A stretch of DNA of 64,000 nt from Paramacrobiotus metropolitanus (taxonomy: Eukaryota; Tardigrada; Eutardigrada; Parachela; Macrobiotidae), in NCBI RefSeq assembly GCF_019649055.1, contig NW_026570365.1, forward strand, positions 186,001 through 250,000, written 5' to 3'. Below are positions 44,992 to 53,790 of this stretch, piece by piece. How positions within the stretch are numbered: position 1 is the stretch's first letter; every line of letters starts with the position of its first letter. A program made the position numbers and the translations under genes. The notes below the pieces were generated by a model. The model did no database searches. It was given only the letters and a program-made list of their open reading frames with translations, and had not been told where the DNA came from.

Positions 44992-45765
44992 ATGGCACAG
45001 AAAGGTCAAGCCACTCCTAAACGTACGGGAACGGCGGCAGACATCGATCAGTTTACGGGCTATAATCCGAAATGTCCCGACTGCTTAAGGAACAACAAAA
45101 AGGTTGATAAGAAATTCCCTTGCTACACTTGTATTCACAAGCTTGAAGACCACATGCCGCTCACGCTTGTTGGGATCATGGAAGCGAAACGAGGGAACTT
45201 GGACGTTTTTCGAAATCTCATAAGCGCAAGAAATTACGGCAGCATCCCAGTGGAAGAGCGAATGCTACTCGAGGATCGCTACCGGGAAGCGATCCGGAAC
45301 AACGAACCTGGTTGGGATGACACCTTGGAGCCGTTGAAGTGTCCACAGACAGACGCGTATCGGAAGGAATTCGAAGAGGACCAGGAGAAGATGCGAGTTC
45401 AGCAAATGGAAGACGAACTCCGCGCGAAAATTAATGCGGAAAATAAGAGAGCAAGTGAACAGGCTGCACGAGAGGGGCTGCCCAGCACATCGAGTTTAGT
45501 TGCACCTACGGGCACGGCCAGCCTTAATGAAGACGAAATGCAACTCGTACGACAGTCGCTTATCATTCAAATTGAAACGTTAACGAAGGATCCAGCAGCT
45601 ATGTCAGACGAGGTATTCAAAATGTTGTTGCGGGAGAAGAAACGACTTCAAGACGGGTTCGCGCCGGCACCCTACATAAAGAAGGAAGTCGAAAGACGTA
45701 TGGATGACCTACGTAAATCTCACCGAACCGAAAGCGATGTGCTGCAAGCACTCAAGAAGTTTTAA
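44992..45765 (+). CDS. Unrecognised post-pol protein with Cys4-like module, 257 residues
   Basis: Starts at ATG 44992. Residues 23-45 hold CPDC, then CYTC about 15 residues later, a possible Cys4 zinc-binding module. This is followed by a helical region (MEAKRGNLDVFRNLISARNYG, EERMLLEDRYREAIRNN) and a Gln/Glu/Lys-rich coiled segment to about residue 160. The C-terminal half has LVRQSLIIQIETLTKDP and EVFKMLLREKKRL, which look like amphipathic helices. No family is recognised. It is one of the longest clean frames in the post-pol region, so probably a real element protein. Confidence 0.6.
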   Translation: MAQKGQATPKRTGTAADIDQFTGYNPKCPDCLRNNKKVDKKFPCYTCIHKLEDHMPLTLVGIMEAKRGNLDVFRNLISARNYGSIPVEERMLLEDRYREAIRNNEPGWDDTLEPLKCPQTDAYRKEFEEDQEKMRVQQMEDELRAKINAENKRASEQAAREGLPSTSSLVAPTGTASLNEDEMQLVRQSLIIQIETLTKDPAAMSDEVFKMLLREKKRLQDGFAPAPYIKKEVERRMDDLRKSHRTESDVLQALKKF

Positions 45766-46309
45766 ACAGGACGAAGGTTTCATTCGACCTCGATCGCCTC
45801 CGCATAGAGAAAGTCACGCGGACATTCTCGTGAAAGGACACGTGACTACACGTGACTACCACAGTGAAAGGTCACGCGAACGCTCCCGCGACAGGGATTA
45901 CCGTGGCGGAAGAGGATGGGTACGCCACGGCGATGAAGTAACAGAGATGAGCATTCAGAGGAAGATCGACACAACGAAGTTATTGGCAGCGACCAGAGAA
46001 CGTGAAGAAAAACGGCGTGCGGAGACATTCCGTACAGAACCTGAAAAGGAAGGACATCAGGTGCCGACGGAAGTTGCTTTCCGTAATCGTAACGTCAGGA
46101 TGTCAACACCCGAAAGGTCATGGGATAAAAGACGCGAACATACGCGAAATCGAACGCCTGACCCACGCGATAAAAGATGGCAACAGAGGCTGCATTCTAC
46201 GCGACCTTTGACTCAGGCGCAAGCAAAAGGTCATCGAGTGCGGAGAGGAAGATTCACCCCAAAATATCAGCGAATGGAGTCAACAGTTCACGTAGTGGAT
46301 CCATCGTGA
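45704..46309 (+). CDS. Arg-rich ORF, possible continuation
   Basis: 201 codons in a different frame, overlapping the previous ORF by 62 bases. Rich in Arg, Asp, Ser and His, with RSRERSRDRDYRGGRGW, an RS/RD-type RNA-binding composition. The useful part begins near 45770. May be the tail of the preceding protein after a frame change, or a separate nucleic-acid-binding protein. Confidence 0.45.
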   Translation: MTYVNLTEPKAMCCKHSRSFKQDEGFIRPRSPPHRESHADILVKGHVTTRDYHSERSRERSRDRDYRGGRGWVRHGDEVTEMSIQRKIDTTKLLAATREREEKRRAETFRTEPEKEGHQVPTEVAFRNRNVRMSTPERSWDKRREHTRNRTPDPRDKRWQQRLHSTRPLTQAQAKGHRVRRGRFTPKYQRMESTVHVVDPS

Positions 46310-47127
46310 GTACCGTACAAGAAGATGACGCGATGGAAGGCACTGGCTCAGTTGTCGAAACCACGTCTCAAGAGAATGTGACTCACCGACGAAATGTAAT
46401 CTTGGATAGTGACCTTCAACCGGCTTCATCGACGAGTAATGAACCGTCGCAGCCAGCATCAGCAGACCGACGCGAACTGGAAGGTCAAGGCGAACCGGAT
46501 AATTGTCGCCAAGGTGATCAGCGATTAAACTCCAGATTTAATAACCGACAACCAGAAAGTATTGACATGGAATACAAGACGACTGATATCGATGAGCAAA
46601 CGGTCGAAATTTGTCGATACTTTGGACTTGAGCCGGATTCGGTTGAAGCCAACAAATTGGCACAATTCTGACAGCTGAGTCAATTCTTACTTGACTCAGG
46701 TTACGCGAAAGAAATTAAAGAGGAGTGGAACAAGGACTTTTCGCCGGTTATTCATCCACCGCGATTCGGTACGGGACTGTTATCTCCTATCAGACAGAAT
46801 GGGCTACACAGCTTAGTGGATTTGAACTTATTGGATGTACCATTGGATACAACTGACCCAATCGGAATGACACAGTTTTATTATCGCGATTATCCTGAAC
46901 GACAGGAATATGTGGCTCAGTTTGTTCTACGCTACGTGAATCCGGCTTTCAAGTTGCTCGCAGCCAGAGCATCAGTAGGACTTCAGGTGGATCCGAAAGA
47001 CTATGCCGCAAAAAGGATGGGGCAAAGGTCTTTTGCCACGACTGGCACATTACAAGACACAGAACCAGCTGGTATCGAATACGATGAGAGACGATATCCC
47101 ACCGTTTTTCCGACCTCACGTCGCTAA
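46177..47127 (+). pseudogene. Post-pol ORF with single in-frame TGA
   Basis: The frame opens at 46177, is closed by TGA 46669-46671, and continues open in the same frame to 47127. After the stop there is a compact segment (FLLDSGYAKEIKEEW, QFYYRDYPERQEYVAQF, NPAFKLLAARASVGL) that looks globular. No family is recognised. A frame change near 47010-47060 leads into the next ORF. Confidence 0.4.
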
Positions 47128-47680
47128 ATTGGGACAACCGTTGGAACACATCAGCATAGCCCATAATGCTCGGAAGGCGCTGAAGAAATGTAAGACACGG
47201 ATGGAAAAGGGCAACTTGACACAGCGCCATGCCTCGCAAGTTGAAGAGAGGATCAATAAGATCAAAGATTCACTAGGAAGTGACTATGTGGAACCGGTAG
47301 ACGGAGTCGAGACTTACATTGATGAATTCTTGGTGAAGAAAAGTGACCGTCGTCCGGAACGTGCTCCTAACCAGATGGGACGACGTGGTATACGGAACCA
47401 GCAACTCCGAGATAATCTCGCTGACGTACAACGGCGACTGGCAGCTGACCCTAATAACCGAAGACTGCGGTTAGAGGAGAACGACGCACGGCACCAACTT
47501 GAGAGAGTTAAGCGAAGCCGCCAAGGGAAAGGTCGTGGCCAGCGCCATGTTGACCCGGTAAAGGTCATGGAAGTTGACTCGACGGAACCAGTTGACCGAA
47601 CTTCCGATCGAAACCAACCGGAAAGCGCTAAGAAACGCCCGCCGAGAGATGGTGAGGGCGATTCAAATGAAATGGAATAG
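47003..47680 (+). CDS. Basic helical ORF at the 3' end of the coding body
   Basis: 225 codons from ATG 47003, ending TAG 47678-47680. The segments ARKALKKCKTRMEKG, LRDNLADVQRRLAADP and ARHQLERVKRSRQGKGRG suggest amphipathic basic helices able to bind nucleic acid. The C-terminus is acidic and Pro/Arg-rich. No family. This is the last substantial ORF before the hairpin array. Confidence 0.5.
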   Translation: MPQKGWGKGLLPRLAHYKTQNQLVSNTMRDDIPPFFRPHVAKLGQPLEHISIAHNARKALKKCKTRMEKGNLTQRHASQVEERINKIKDSLGSDYVEPVDGVETYIDEFLVKKSDRRPERAPNQMGRRGIRNQQLRDNLADVQRRLAADPNNRRLRLEENDARHQLERVKRSRQGKGRGQRHVDPVKVMEVDSTEPVDRTSDRNQPESAKKRPPRDGEGDSNEME

Positions 47681-47779
47681 TGTTGACCTTTAGGATCACA
47701 CTATTGAAAGGACGTCTACGGCATTTTGTCGGTACGTCACAAAAATGAAAAACGGTGTTGTATAAAGGGCGTGATATGT

Positions 47780-47944
47780 GACATGTTAACATTAATTGTA
47801 TTTGTGTATTTGTCGTTTGCAGCATTTATAGCACAGAATTGCCTAAAGAAATCATGTGGAATACTATTGGGGTTGAAATTGATTCGGTCTATAAAGCCGG
47901 CTCCAAGGGAGTTGCTACGGCAGTTAGCCGGCCCTCCTCTCTAA
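47780..47944 (+). CDS. Short ORF with one hydrophobic segment
   Basis: 54 codons from ATG 47780, with a membrane-like stretch LTLIVFVYLSFAAFIA followed by a basic tail. It overlaps the first hairpins of the 3' array. It is the only membrane-like segment I found after integrase, too short for an envelope protein and possibly chance. Confidence 0.2.
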   Translation, partial: DMLTLIVFVYLSFAAFIAQNCLKKSCGILLGLKLIRSIKPAPRELLRQLAGPPL

Positions 47945-48320
47945 GCGACTCAGTGTTATAAATGCACAAGAGAAACAACGGTAATCAAGCCGGATCTCTT
48001 GCATACGAAACGGGGCCACAAGCGGCGAAAAAGAGAAAAGACAACAGGTGGAATATTGATGAGGTTAACTTAATGCGGCAATCAGCCGGCCTCATTAGAG
48101 TTGTTACGGTAAACTATGCCGGCACTCTCTGTAAGCGATTCAGTGTCAAAATTAAAACGAGAAAACTACGGTAACCAAGCCGGATTTCTCGTAGTAATGG
48201 ATGTTAGCCACAAGCGGCGAACAAGAGTAAAAGATTTAAGGTGGAAATTTCATGGGGTAAACTCAATGCGGTAACTAGCCGGCCCCATCAGAGATGCTAC
48301 GGTAAACTTGCCGGCACTCT
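47867..48320 (+). ncRNA. Tandem array of eight nested RNA hairpins
   Basis: Three hairpin types (A, B, C) recur with a period of 189-193 bp in the order A B C A B C A B. Inner stems CGGY/GCCG start at 47885, 47918, 47979, 48076, 48107, 48169, 48269 and 48300. Outer stems differ but pair. A: TTGGGG with CTCCAA, TGATGAGG with CCTCATTA (one G-U pair), ATGGGG with CCCCAT. B: GGAG with CTCC, AGAGT with ACTCT, AGAG with CTCT. C: CAAGAGA with TCTCTTG, ACGAGAAA with TTTCTCGT. Compensatory changes between homologous copies argue for a conserved RNA (or cruciform) fold. Function unknown; packaging, transport or 3'-end recognition are possibilities. Confidence 0.75.
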
Positions 48321-49132
48321 CGCCGCTCGAGGCATACTGAAGTTGGATGTGCGACGGAAAGGTCAAACTGCAAATTTTACCAGGGAGGCAAGCGAAGAAG
48401 TGCTTGAAAGCTGCAGAAAATTGGCTAAGTTCCTCCATGACCTTTAATGGGAGTTTTGACGAGTGGGATGACCTTTGGGATCATCAATTGCCCAATAGAG
48501 TCACCGTATCGGAATTCAAGTCGCATGACCTTTGGGACCATTAACCCAAAACGAGTCGCACATCTCAACGGATCATCTCAACAAAGGATGACCTTTACTA
48601 GGGAGGAAGCGGACTACGCTTGTCTTCAAAGACGTCCCTCCATGACTTTTATTGGATCTCATTTTGAAGTCGTACGAATGATACGCACCATATTCCAAAG
48701 ATTGAAGCAGTATTCCTAAGTCGTACTTGATACGCACCTGATTCTCAAGCGGATTGTGATGAAAAGTCGCATTATGGATGCGCGGCATTGCTCAACAGAG
48801 CGGAATGGGCCAAAGTGCGGAAAACGGTGGACAGGACCTGTGACCTTTACGAGTCAGAAATGGAGGATCCTAGTCTACATTTTGCATTTGGATTAATACT
48901 TTTGTTGATCTGTTTAACTGTTGATCTGTTTTCTTATAGTATTTTTTTATAATTGGATCTCTTTATTCACATCGTATTAAATGGAATTGTGCCTTATGGA
49001 ATTGATGTGATATGATAAATGGATTAAGAGAATTGATGTTTTTGAGCGCACACAGACACCGGCGACCGTCGTCTTCTCGTGGATCCGGGAGTGTGTCCAG
49101 CCTCACAGGAGCTCGGCATCCCCCCAGAGGCA
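48321..49132 (+). other. 3' untranslated region of the element
   Basis: No ORF of note. TGACCT hexamers return here in the same orientation as in the leader (48437, 48468, 48524, 48588, 48840), opposite to most copies in the coding body. The bases directly before the 3' LTR (CCCCCCAGAGGCA) do not form an obvious polypurine tract, which is unexpected for a complete element. Confidence 0.5.
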
Positions 49133-49515
49133 TGTGAGACCGGGATCACTAGCGTTCACGTCAGTGGCGCTACGCCTGTGGCGCTACGCCTTTGGATTAC
49201 GTGTCTGTGTTGTGTCTCTTGTGATTGGCTTGCGTTCTGATAGTGGGTGCGGTAGCTGCACAGCGTTGCACGCTGTTGAATTGGTTTCGTTTTACGATCG
49301 AGCTGTTGAATTGGCTCTACGTTTTACGATCGAGCTGCGCCGATCACTTGTTGATTTTCTGTTGTGCAGACTTTCAATATTAAAAAGTCAGCAGTTTACG
49401 GTGCGACGTTTTGTGATTTCGCAATAGTTCGCAATCCAGATCGTATTGCTCACTTCCACGGGATAGATTCCGTTTCTGTCTCCGTCTGTGGATCTGTTCT
49501 GGATCTACCATTAGA
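49133..49515 (+). repeat. 3' LTR (383 bp)
   Basis: It starts TGTGAGACC and ends CCATTAGA, followed by the CCTG duplication. Relative to the 5' LTR it lacks 8 bases near 49255 and has a 30-bp tandem duplication around 49284-49343 (GTTGAATTGG and ACGATCGAGC occur twice). Otherwise it is identical over about 353 bases. Confidence 0.93.
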
Positions 49516-49519
49516 CCTG
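49516..49519. repeat. Target-site duplication, right copy (CCTG)
   Basis: Matches the four bases before the 5' LTR at 24823-24826. Confidence 0.75.
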
Positions 49520-50427
49520 CTTATCTGCATTGTTCATGACAAGCTGAGCAAAACAGTCAGCCACAAAAAAATCTAATGAAATTTCAAATGCAGTTAGCAC
49601 TACGGCGATTTCTATCATTTCACAGCTAAGATACTTCGACTATAATGATCTATAATGATTTTCGCCCATATCCTTGTTGGTGACTGCGTCACCATGAAGC
49701 CCCTCATGGTTCTAAAACTAACGCAAACCAGCCCACGAGCGCAAAAACAACATGATCTGGATATTTATTCTCGGTAGGTTCAGCATTTCTTCGGATGACT
49801 CTTGTCATATTTACAAACACAACCCGGATGAGATTTCAGTATAACCGTAGTAGCAATATACGTAAAAGCTAAGAAAATTGTCGTGGGCGGCAATTCCCCG
49901 TTGGACTGCAGCTCAGAAATGAACTCCTCCCGATTATACACGGTAAAAAACTATAAGTACAGGAGATGTCCAGTGGTGTGCGATGTGTGTCAAAATGCAG
50001 GCTTTAGCACTGTTTGTTTTTTGAGCCGCTCATAGGCAGTAGTAAGCAGGTACTGCACAGGTGCCGTGCAGGCCCGTTCTGGATATGCTGAGTGCATACC
50101 CTCTGTACTTTTCAGTGATCCACATTTTTTTATTCTTCATTCCCTTATTATGAAATATTCAAATTATTAGTATCACTGACGATATCGTCTTGTTACACAT
50201 TCTTTGTGTCACTTATTATTCTATCGAAAACCTGACGTTTCGGCCAAATAGCAGATCTGCCCGCCTCACAGCCAAACCAGAGGATGTTTATTTTGTTGGT
50301 TGCGTGGCAGTACTTGTTTCAGAGTCAGTGCACCCGCCATGGTTTTTGCCGCTGAATTCAGTCAAGCATGGCCAAGAATAGCGATGAACAGCATAGCCAA
50401 GAATTGTTGTGAAAGAGCTGGCTTTCC
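49520..50427. other. Intergenic 3' of the retrotransposon
   Basis: No gene recognised. The last 100 bases contain, in other frames, a short phrase (CERAGFPCQLE, near 50410-50445) that probably belongs to the N-terminal side of the retroelement fragment that follows. Confidence 0.35.
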
Positions 50428-50832
50428 TTGTCAGCTGGAAGCCTGGAACCGACTGGGCTATCAAGCACAGAGGGAAAAAGACCCGACGGGATGACGCTGA
50501 TACCTGTCCGCCAGGGCAAACCGCTGGTTTGGGACGTAACAAGCTGGTGTACTGTTGCAGATTCTCACGTTACCGGAAGCTCGAAGAAAGCCGGAAGTGT
50601 GGCGCAACTGGCAAAAAATTCCAAACGCCGGACGTACTTGTTTTTGGAATACGGATACCTCTTCTATCCTCTGGTTACTGAGACGCTGGGAGTTTTTGGT
50701 CCTGCGTTTAGTGAACTACTGCATTTCATGGGCCGCAAAATTCCGGACTTAACGGGTGAAGCGCGTTCTAATGCTTTCCTCAAGCAGCGTTTTAGTTTAG
50801 CTGTCGTCAAAGGGAATGCTACGGCTGTTTGA
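50428..50832 (+). pseudogene. Fragment of a non-LTR-type retroelement protein
   Basis: The frame reads EGKRPDGMTLIPV, KPLVWDVTSW, then LFYPLVTETLGVFG, LLHFMGRKI and QRFSLAVVKGNATAV. I recognise this order of motifs (KRPDG, VWD, ETxGxxG, GRR, QRxSVxxQRxNA) from a C-terminal module recurrent in invertebrate retroelements, probably an endonuclease-like domain of the RPD..D type. It lacks the RT part, starts without a proper ATG and shows a frame change near 50440, so it is a dead fragment. It lies 0.9 kb beyond the giant element but is not part of it. Confidence 0.5.
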
Positions 50833-52820
50833 GTGCCTTGCCTTTCTACTTGAGAGAGGATAGGGATTTTGGCTGTTTTTTTAATGTTTAATTTTTAAAA
50901 ATTAAGTAGTGTACCAGCGCTTGCAATTATTGTTATTCGGGTGGCTATTGCCAATAAAGTATTGATTCAGTCAAGTGTGGCTGCTGCAGAGGGAATGCAT
51001 ATTTTTATCTTTGAAGTTTGAGCTCTTGGTTCCACCTTTTTGTTATTCTCATCCCGTTTTGTGAATAAAACTTTTCGTTTTCACTTTTCTGGAATAATTT
51101 AACGAAAGTGCTATGCGCCCGGAAATTTTCCGGGCGCATAGCAGATTTCCCTGTTGTATTACAGGGAAATCTGCGATATCGCATGTTTTAATTGAGTTTG
51201 CTATTTTTGCTAATTGCATTATAATAATTTTGCATTCGAGTTCGCGTTAAGGTTTATTTATTAGGCTGGGTCCGGATGAAAGATTAAAGCAGATGCCATG
51301 ATAAACGATAAAAAAATCTGAGCGCCAAATGGCCGCACTCTCTAAGCCCTGCGGAGCCCGCAGCACGAGGATCCGATCCTTGACGATATCGTCCCTACCA
51401 TTGATGACGCAGAGTTACTCTAAAGTAAGTTTACGAATAAGAATTAAACATTAGTTTCAGCGCTTGTGTACTTTAAAAAGTTATATCAGCCTTTAAAAAA
51501 AAAGCTTAATTGCTGAATATACATAACTCACATATTATTTGCATTTATTGCATATTTGAGCTCGATGCCTTGATCGCTGGTTCTGAAGCAGCTTGGTAAA
51601 CTGCTAAAATGCATTTCGGTTATATAGCCAGTTGATTATGTATTCCAGAAATTACTGAAAATTCTGCAACAGCTTTGAAACGATAAGAAAGAAATGGAGG
51701 AACATTTAACTTTTGGATGTTGTTTTTTAGCAAGTAACGAAATCGTTAGATTGAAGAGCCGAAAAAACTGCGGGCGGTCGGCAATATTGCAACAGCAACC
51801 ATCAGAAATGATGCAAATTGTGCAACTGCGTGAAGAGCGAGTTTCTGTATGTCTGCTGTATAGCAAAAACTGTTAAACTTTTTTTTTTTAATATCTGCTT
51901 GATTTCTTTTTGCAGTGCATTTGGATGGGCTCGGATGCAACGTGACAAGCGGTGATCGCCTGTATCGTACGATGAATGCGTGGAAGAAGAAGGCCTTCGA
52001 AGGTTTCAGAACACCAATTTAAGGATTAGATTAAAGACAATATTGTCAGACGTTTCTTGTTTGGTTGGTAAAAAGTGTTTTTTTGAAGTTTAGTATCAGA
52101 GCGCCCAATGACTAGAAAATCAATAAATTCGTGATTTTGGATTGTACCCCAGAGTATCGCTTTTTGTTTTATTTTTCTGCGTGTTTGAAGTTTTTTCAAG
52201 GCGGTAATTAATTTGTTGATTTTTGTTTGTTTTTTTACTGATGGAATCCGGGTACGATATCGTAATAAAAGAACTGAATGGCGAACGTTGATTCTCAGAC
52301 TTTTTAGTGCGCTTCTTGACACGTTTAGCACGTTCAAAGGCCATAGTTGGAGACGTCTTTGTGTATGTCAAAAGCGGCTCCATAAGTATATTGAAACTAT
52401 TTGTAGCTGCGGCATCTCACCAGTGCACTGCATAGGTAATCCGCAGCACTGTTCAACGTTTAAAAGCTGCTTAAGCGGCGTTAAAAAAGTGCCTACCGTA
52501 GAATCGGGCATTGGGTTATTCATGGCGAATTACTTTTAAAGCGGCTGAAACAATAATTAGCACGATTCACAGCAGCTGGCTTGTCCGACATCCGCAAACG
52601 CCACGATAAAAGACAAGGATCGTTGTAGTGCAAACCAGAACAATTTCCGGAAAACGTATCATTTTTTTACTTGATTTCATACTCGTACTCACTTTTTTAG
52701 GATTTTACCCCCTCATAAAATGGCATAATTGCTTTAAAAAATCCGTTTACTGGTTTCCGCTTTTCCAGTAGTTTCGCTTTTGAGCGATACATATTTCAAC
52801 CTTATTTCCCAAGCAACAGA
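50833..52820. other. Intergenic with a palindrome cluster
   Basis: No gene recognised. It contains the three overlapping palindromes at 51109-51182, several AT-rich tracts, and short ORFs without domains. Confidence 0.4.
51109..51182. repeat. Three overlapping perfect palindromes
   Basis: First: 17-bp arms 51109-51125 and 51127-51143 (TGCTATGCGCCCGGAAA). Second: 14-bp arms 51141-51154 and 51161-51174 (GCAGATTTCCCTGT), loop TGTATT. Third: GCGATATCGC at 51173-51182. Neighbours share two or three bases, so only one of each adjoining pair can be fully extruded at a time. No ORF. May be a foldback insertion or a structured regulatory site. Confidence 0.7.
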
Positions 52821-53790
52821 ATGACTTTTCAAATTAATACTGGTTCAACTGGCGATTGTTTTGCTAATGCATCATTGCCCAACGGCAGCAACACACTGAA
52901 TGCCTCCGGGGCTTTTCCCCCGGCAAAGCAACCTGAACCGTTTACTTGGGCAATTTGTACCTAATTTTGACCATAATCAGCTGTTCCAGCAACAGTTCCC
53001 TCCTATGTCAAATCTCCCCAACTCTGGACACCTTTAACAGCTACATTGTGACCTTGTCAGCACTGGATTCCTCAAGTCCTGCACCAGTAACGTGGCGCAC
53101 ATCAGCAATTACCTGCAGTTCCGCTGGGCGTTCGGTGAATACGGTTGCTTGTTCGTGCTTTACTGCTCGCAAATTGCCAGTGCGTGTATTGTGTCAGCTC
53201 ACGCCCTCATCAGCATCGACCGGCTGTGGGCGGTGACTTCTCCATTCAGTTACCGTGTGCGGCACATGAGAAACTGGCGGCCACGCTAATCGTGGCGGTG
53301 ATGGTCGTCATCAATGTGTTGTCGTTGCCAGTATTTCTCCATGACGACAGCCGCGCCCGTGGTGCCACACTCGGAATTTGTGCATTTACAACTTTAGCTA
53401 TAATTACTTTTACAACGTCCTCTACGCATACATCACGCATCCGTTGCCGCAAGCGCTGGTCACCGTTATCAATCCTGTTGTTGTTTGGAAAGTGAGAAAT
53501 CTGCGTAAAACCTGTGTTGACACAGTTACACAGGCTGTAAGTGTCATGCCTCGGATTGGTGCGACCACTGTGCCGGTGGGTAGTCCCCACAGAAACGTTT
53601 ACCTCCAAGACGAAAGCCGTGCTGGGCGTTGGCTGTCGTGAATATACTATTCTCGTTGGACTGTACCCTGAATCCTCCGCTCTGCATGCTGGCTTCCAAG
53701 CAGTGGCGTCAAGCACCTGGGCAGTATATTCGCTGCTTACCGCGGAAGCAAAAAAAACCCCTGCAAAACGATGTTTGTAGAAAGCCGTTA
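52821..53790 (+). pseudogene. Degenerate seven-transmembrane receptor
   Basis: Receptor-like segments follow in order but in changing frames. They are: ATG 52821 with an N-glycosylated tail (NASLPNGSNTLNAS); TM1-TM2 (LYLILTIISC, FNSYIVTLSALD) in the frame of 52946; TM3 with ISIDRLWAVTSPFSYR (53092-53289); TM4 (LIVAVMVVINVLSLPVF); TM5 (FYNVLYAYITHPLPQALVTVI); and a TM7-like ILFSLDCTLNPPLCMLAS (from 53629). At least five frame changes are needed, and I see no TM6. TM3 keeps DRLWA, closer to the canonical DRY than its relatives. It is most like the receptor at 61.3 kb. Probably a pseudogene; intron-exon structure cannot explain all the shifts. Confidence 0.65.

Larger units (their letters stand above)
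24827..49515 (+). mobile_element. Giant Ty3/Gypsy LTR retrotransposon, 24,689 bp
   Basis: It is bounded by LTRs at 24827-25187 and 49133-49515 and by a CCTG target duplication. Order on the plus strand: LTR, primer-binding site, structured leader, Gag with a long coiled coil, zinc knuckle, hydrophilic linker ORFs, aspartic protease, about 2.7 kb of extra coding sequence, RT-RNase H, integrase, about 9 kb of unrecognised ORFs, RNA-hairpin array, LTR. Protease before RT and integrase last identifies Ty3/Gypsy (Metaviridae) rather than Ty1/Copia. Typical members are 5-12 kb, so this is exceptionally long. Many frame changes and a few in-frame stops break the coding body, although the LTRs are nearly identical. 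The AGGTCA hexamer is strongly over-represented throughout. Confidence 0.95.

Noticed and set aside
47780-47944. Envelope gene of the retrotransposon
   Set aside because: Only one short hydrophobic segment with no signal peptide, no ectodomain and no fusion-type motif, so the element is not called env-bearing.
24827-49515. Sequencing error as the general cause of the frame changes
   Set aside because: Sorbitol dehydrogenase, LHPP and three receptors in the same window have no frame errors. It remains possible locally, and polished reads would decide.
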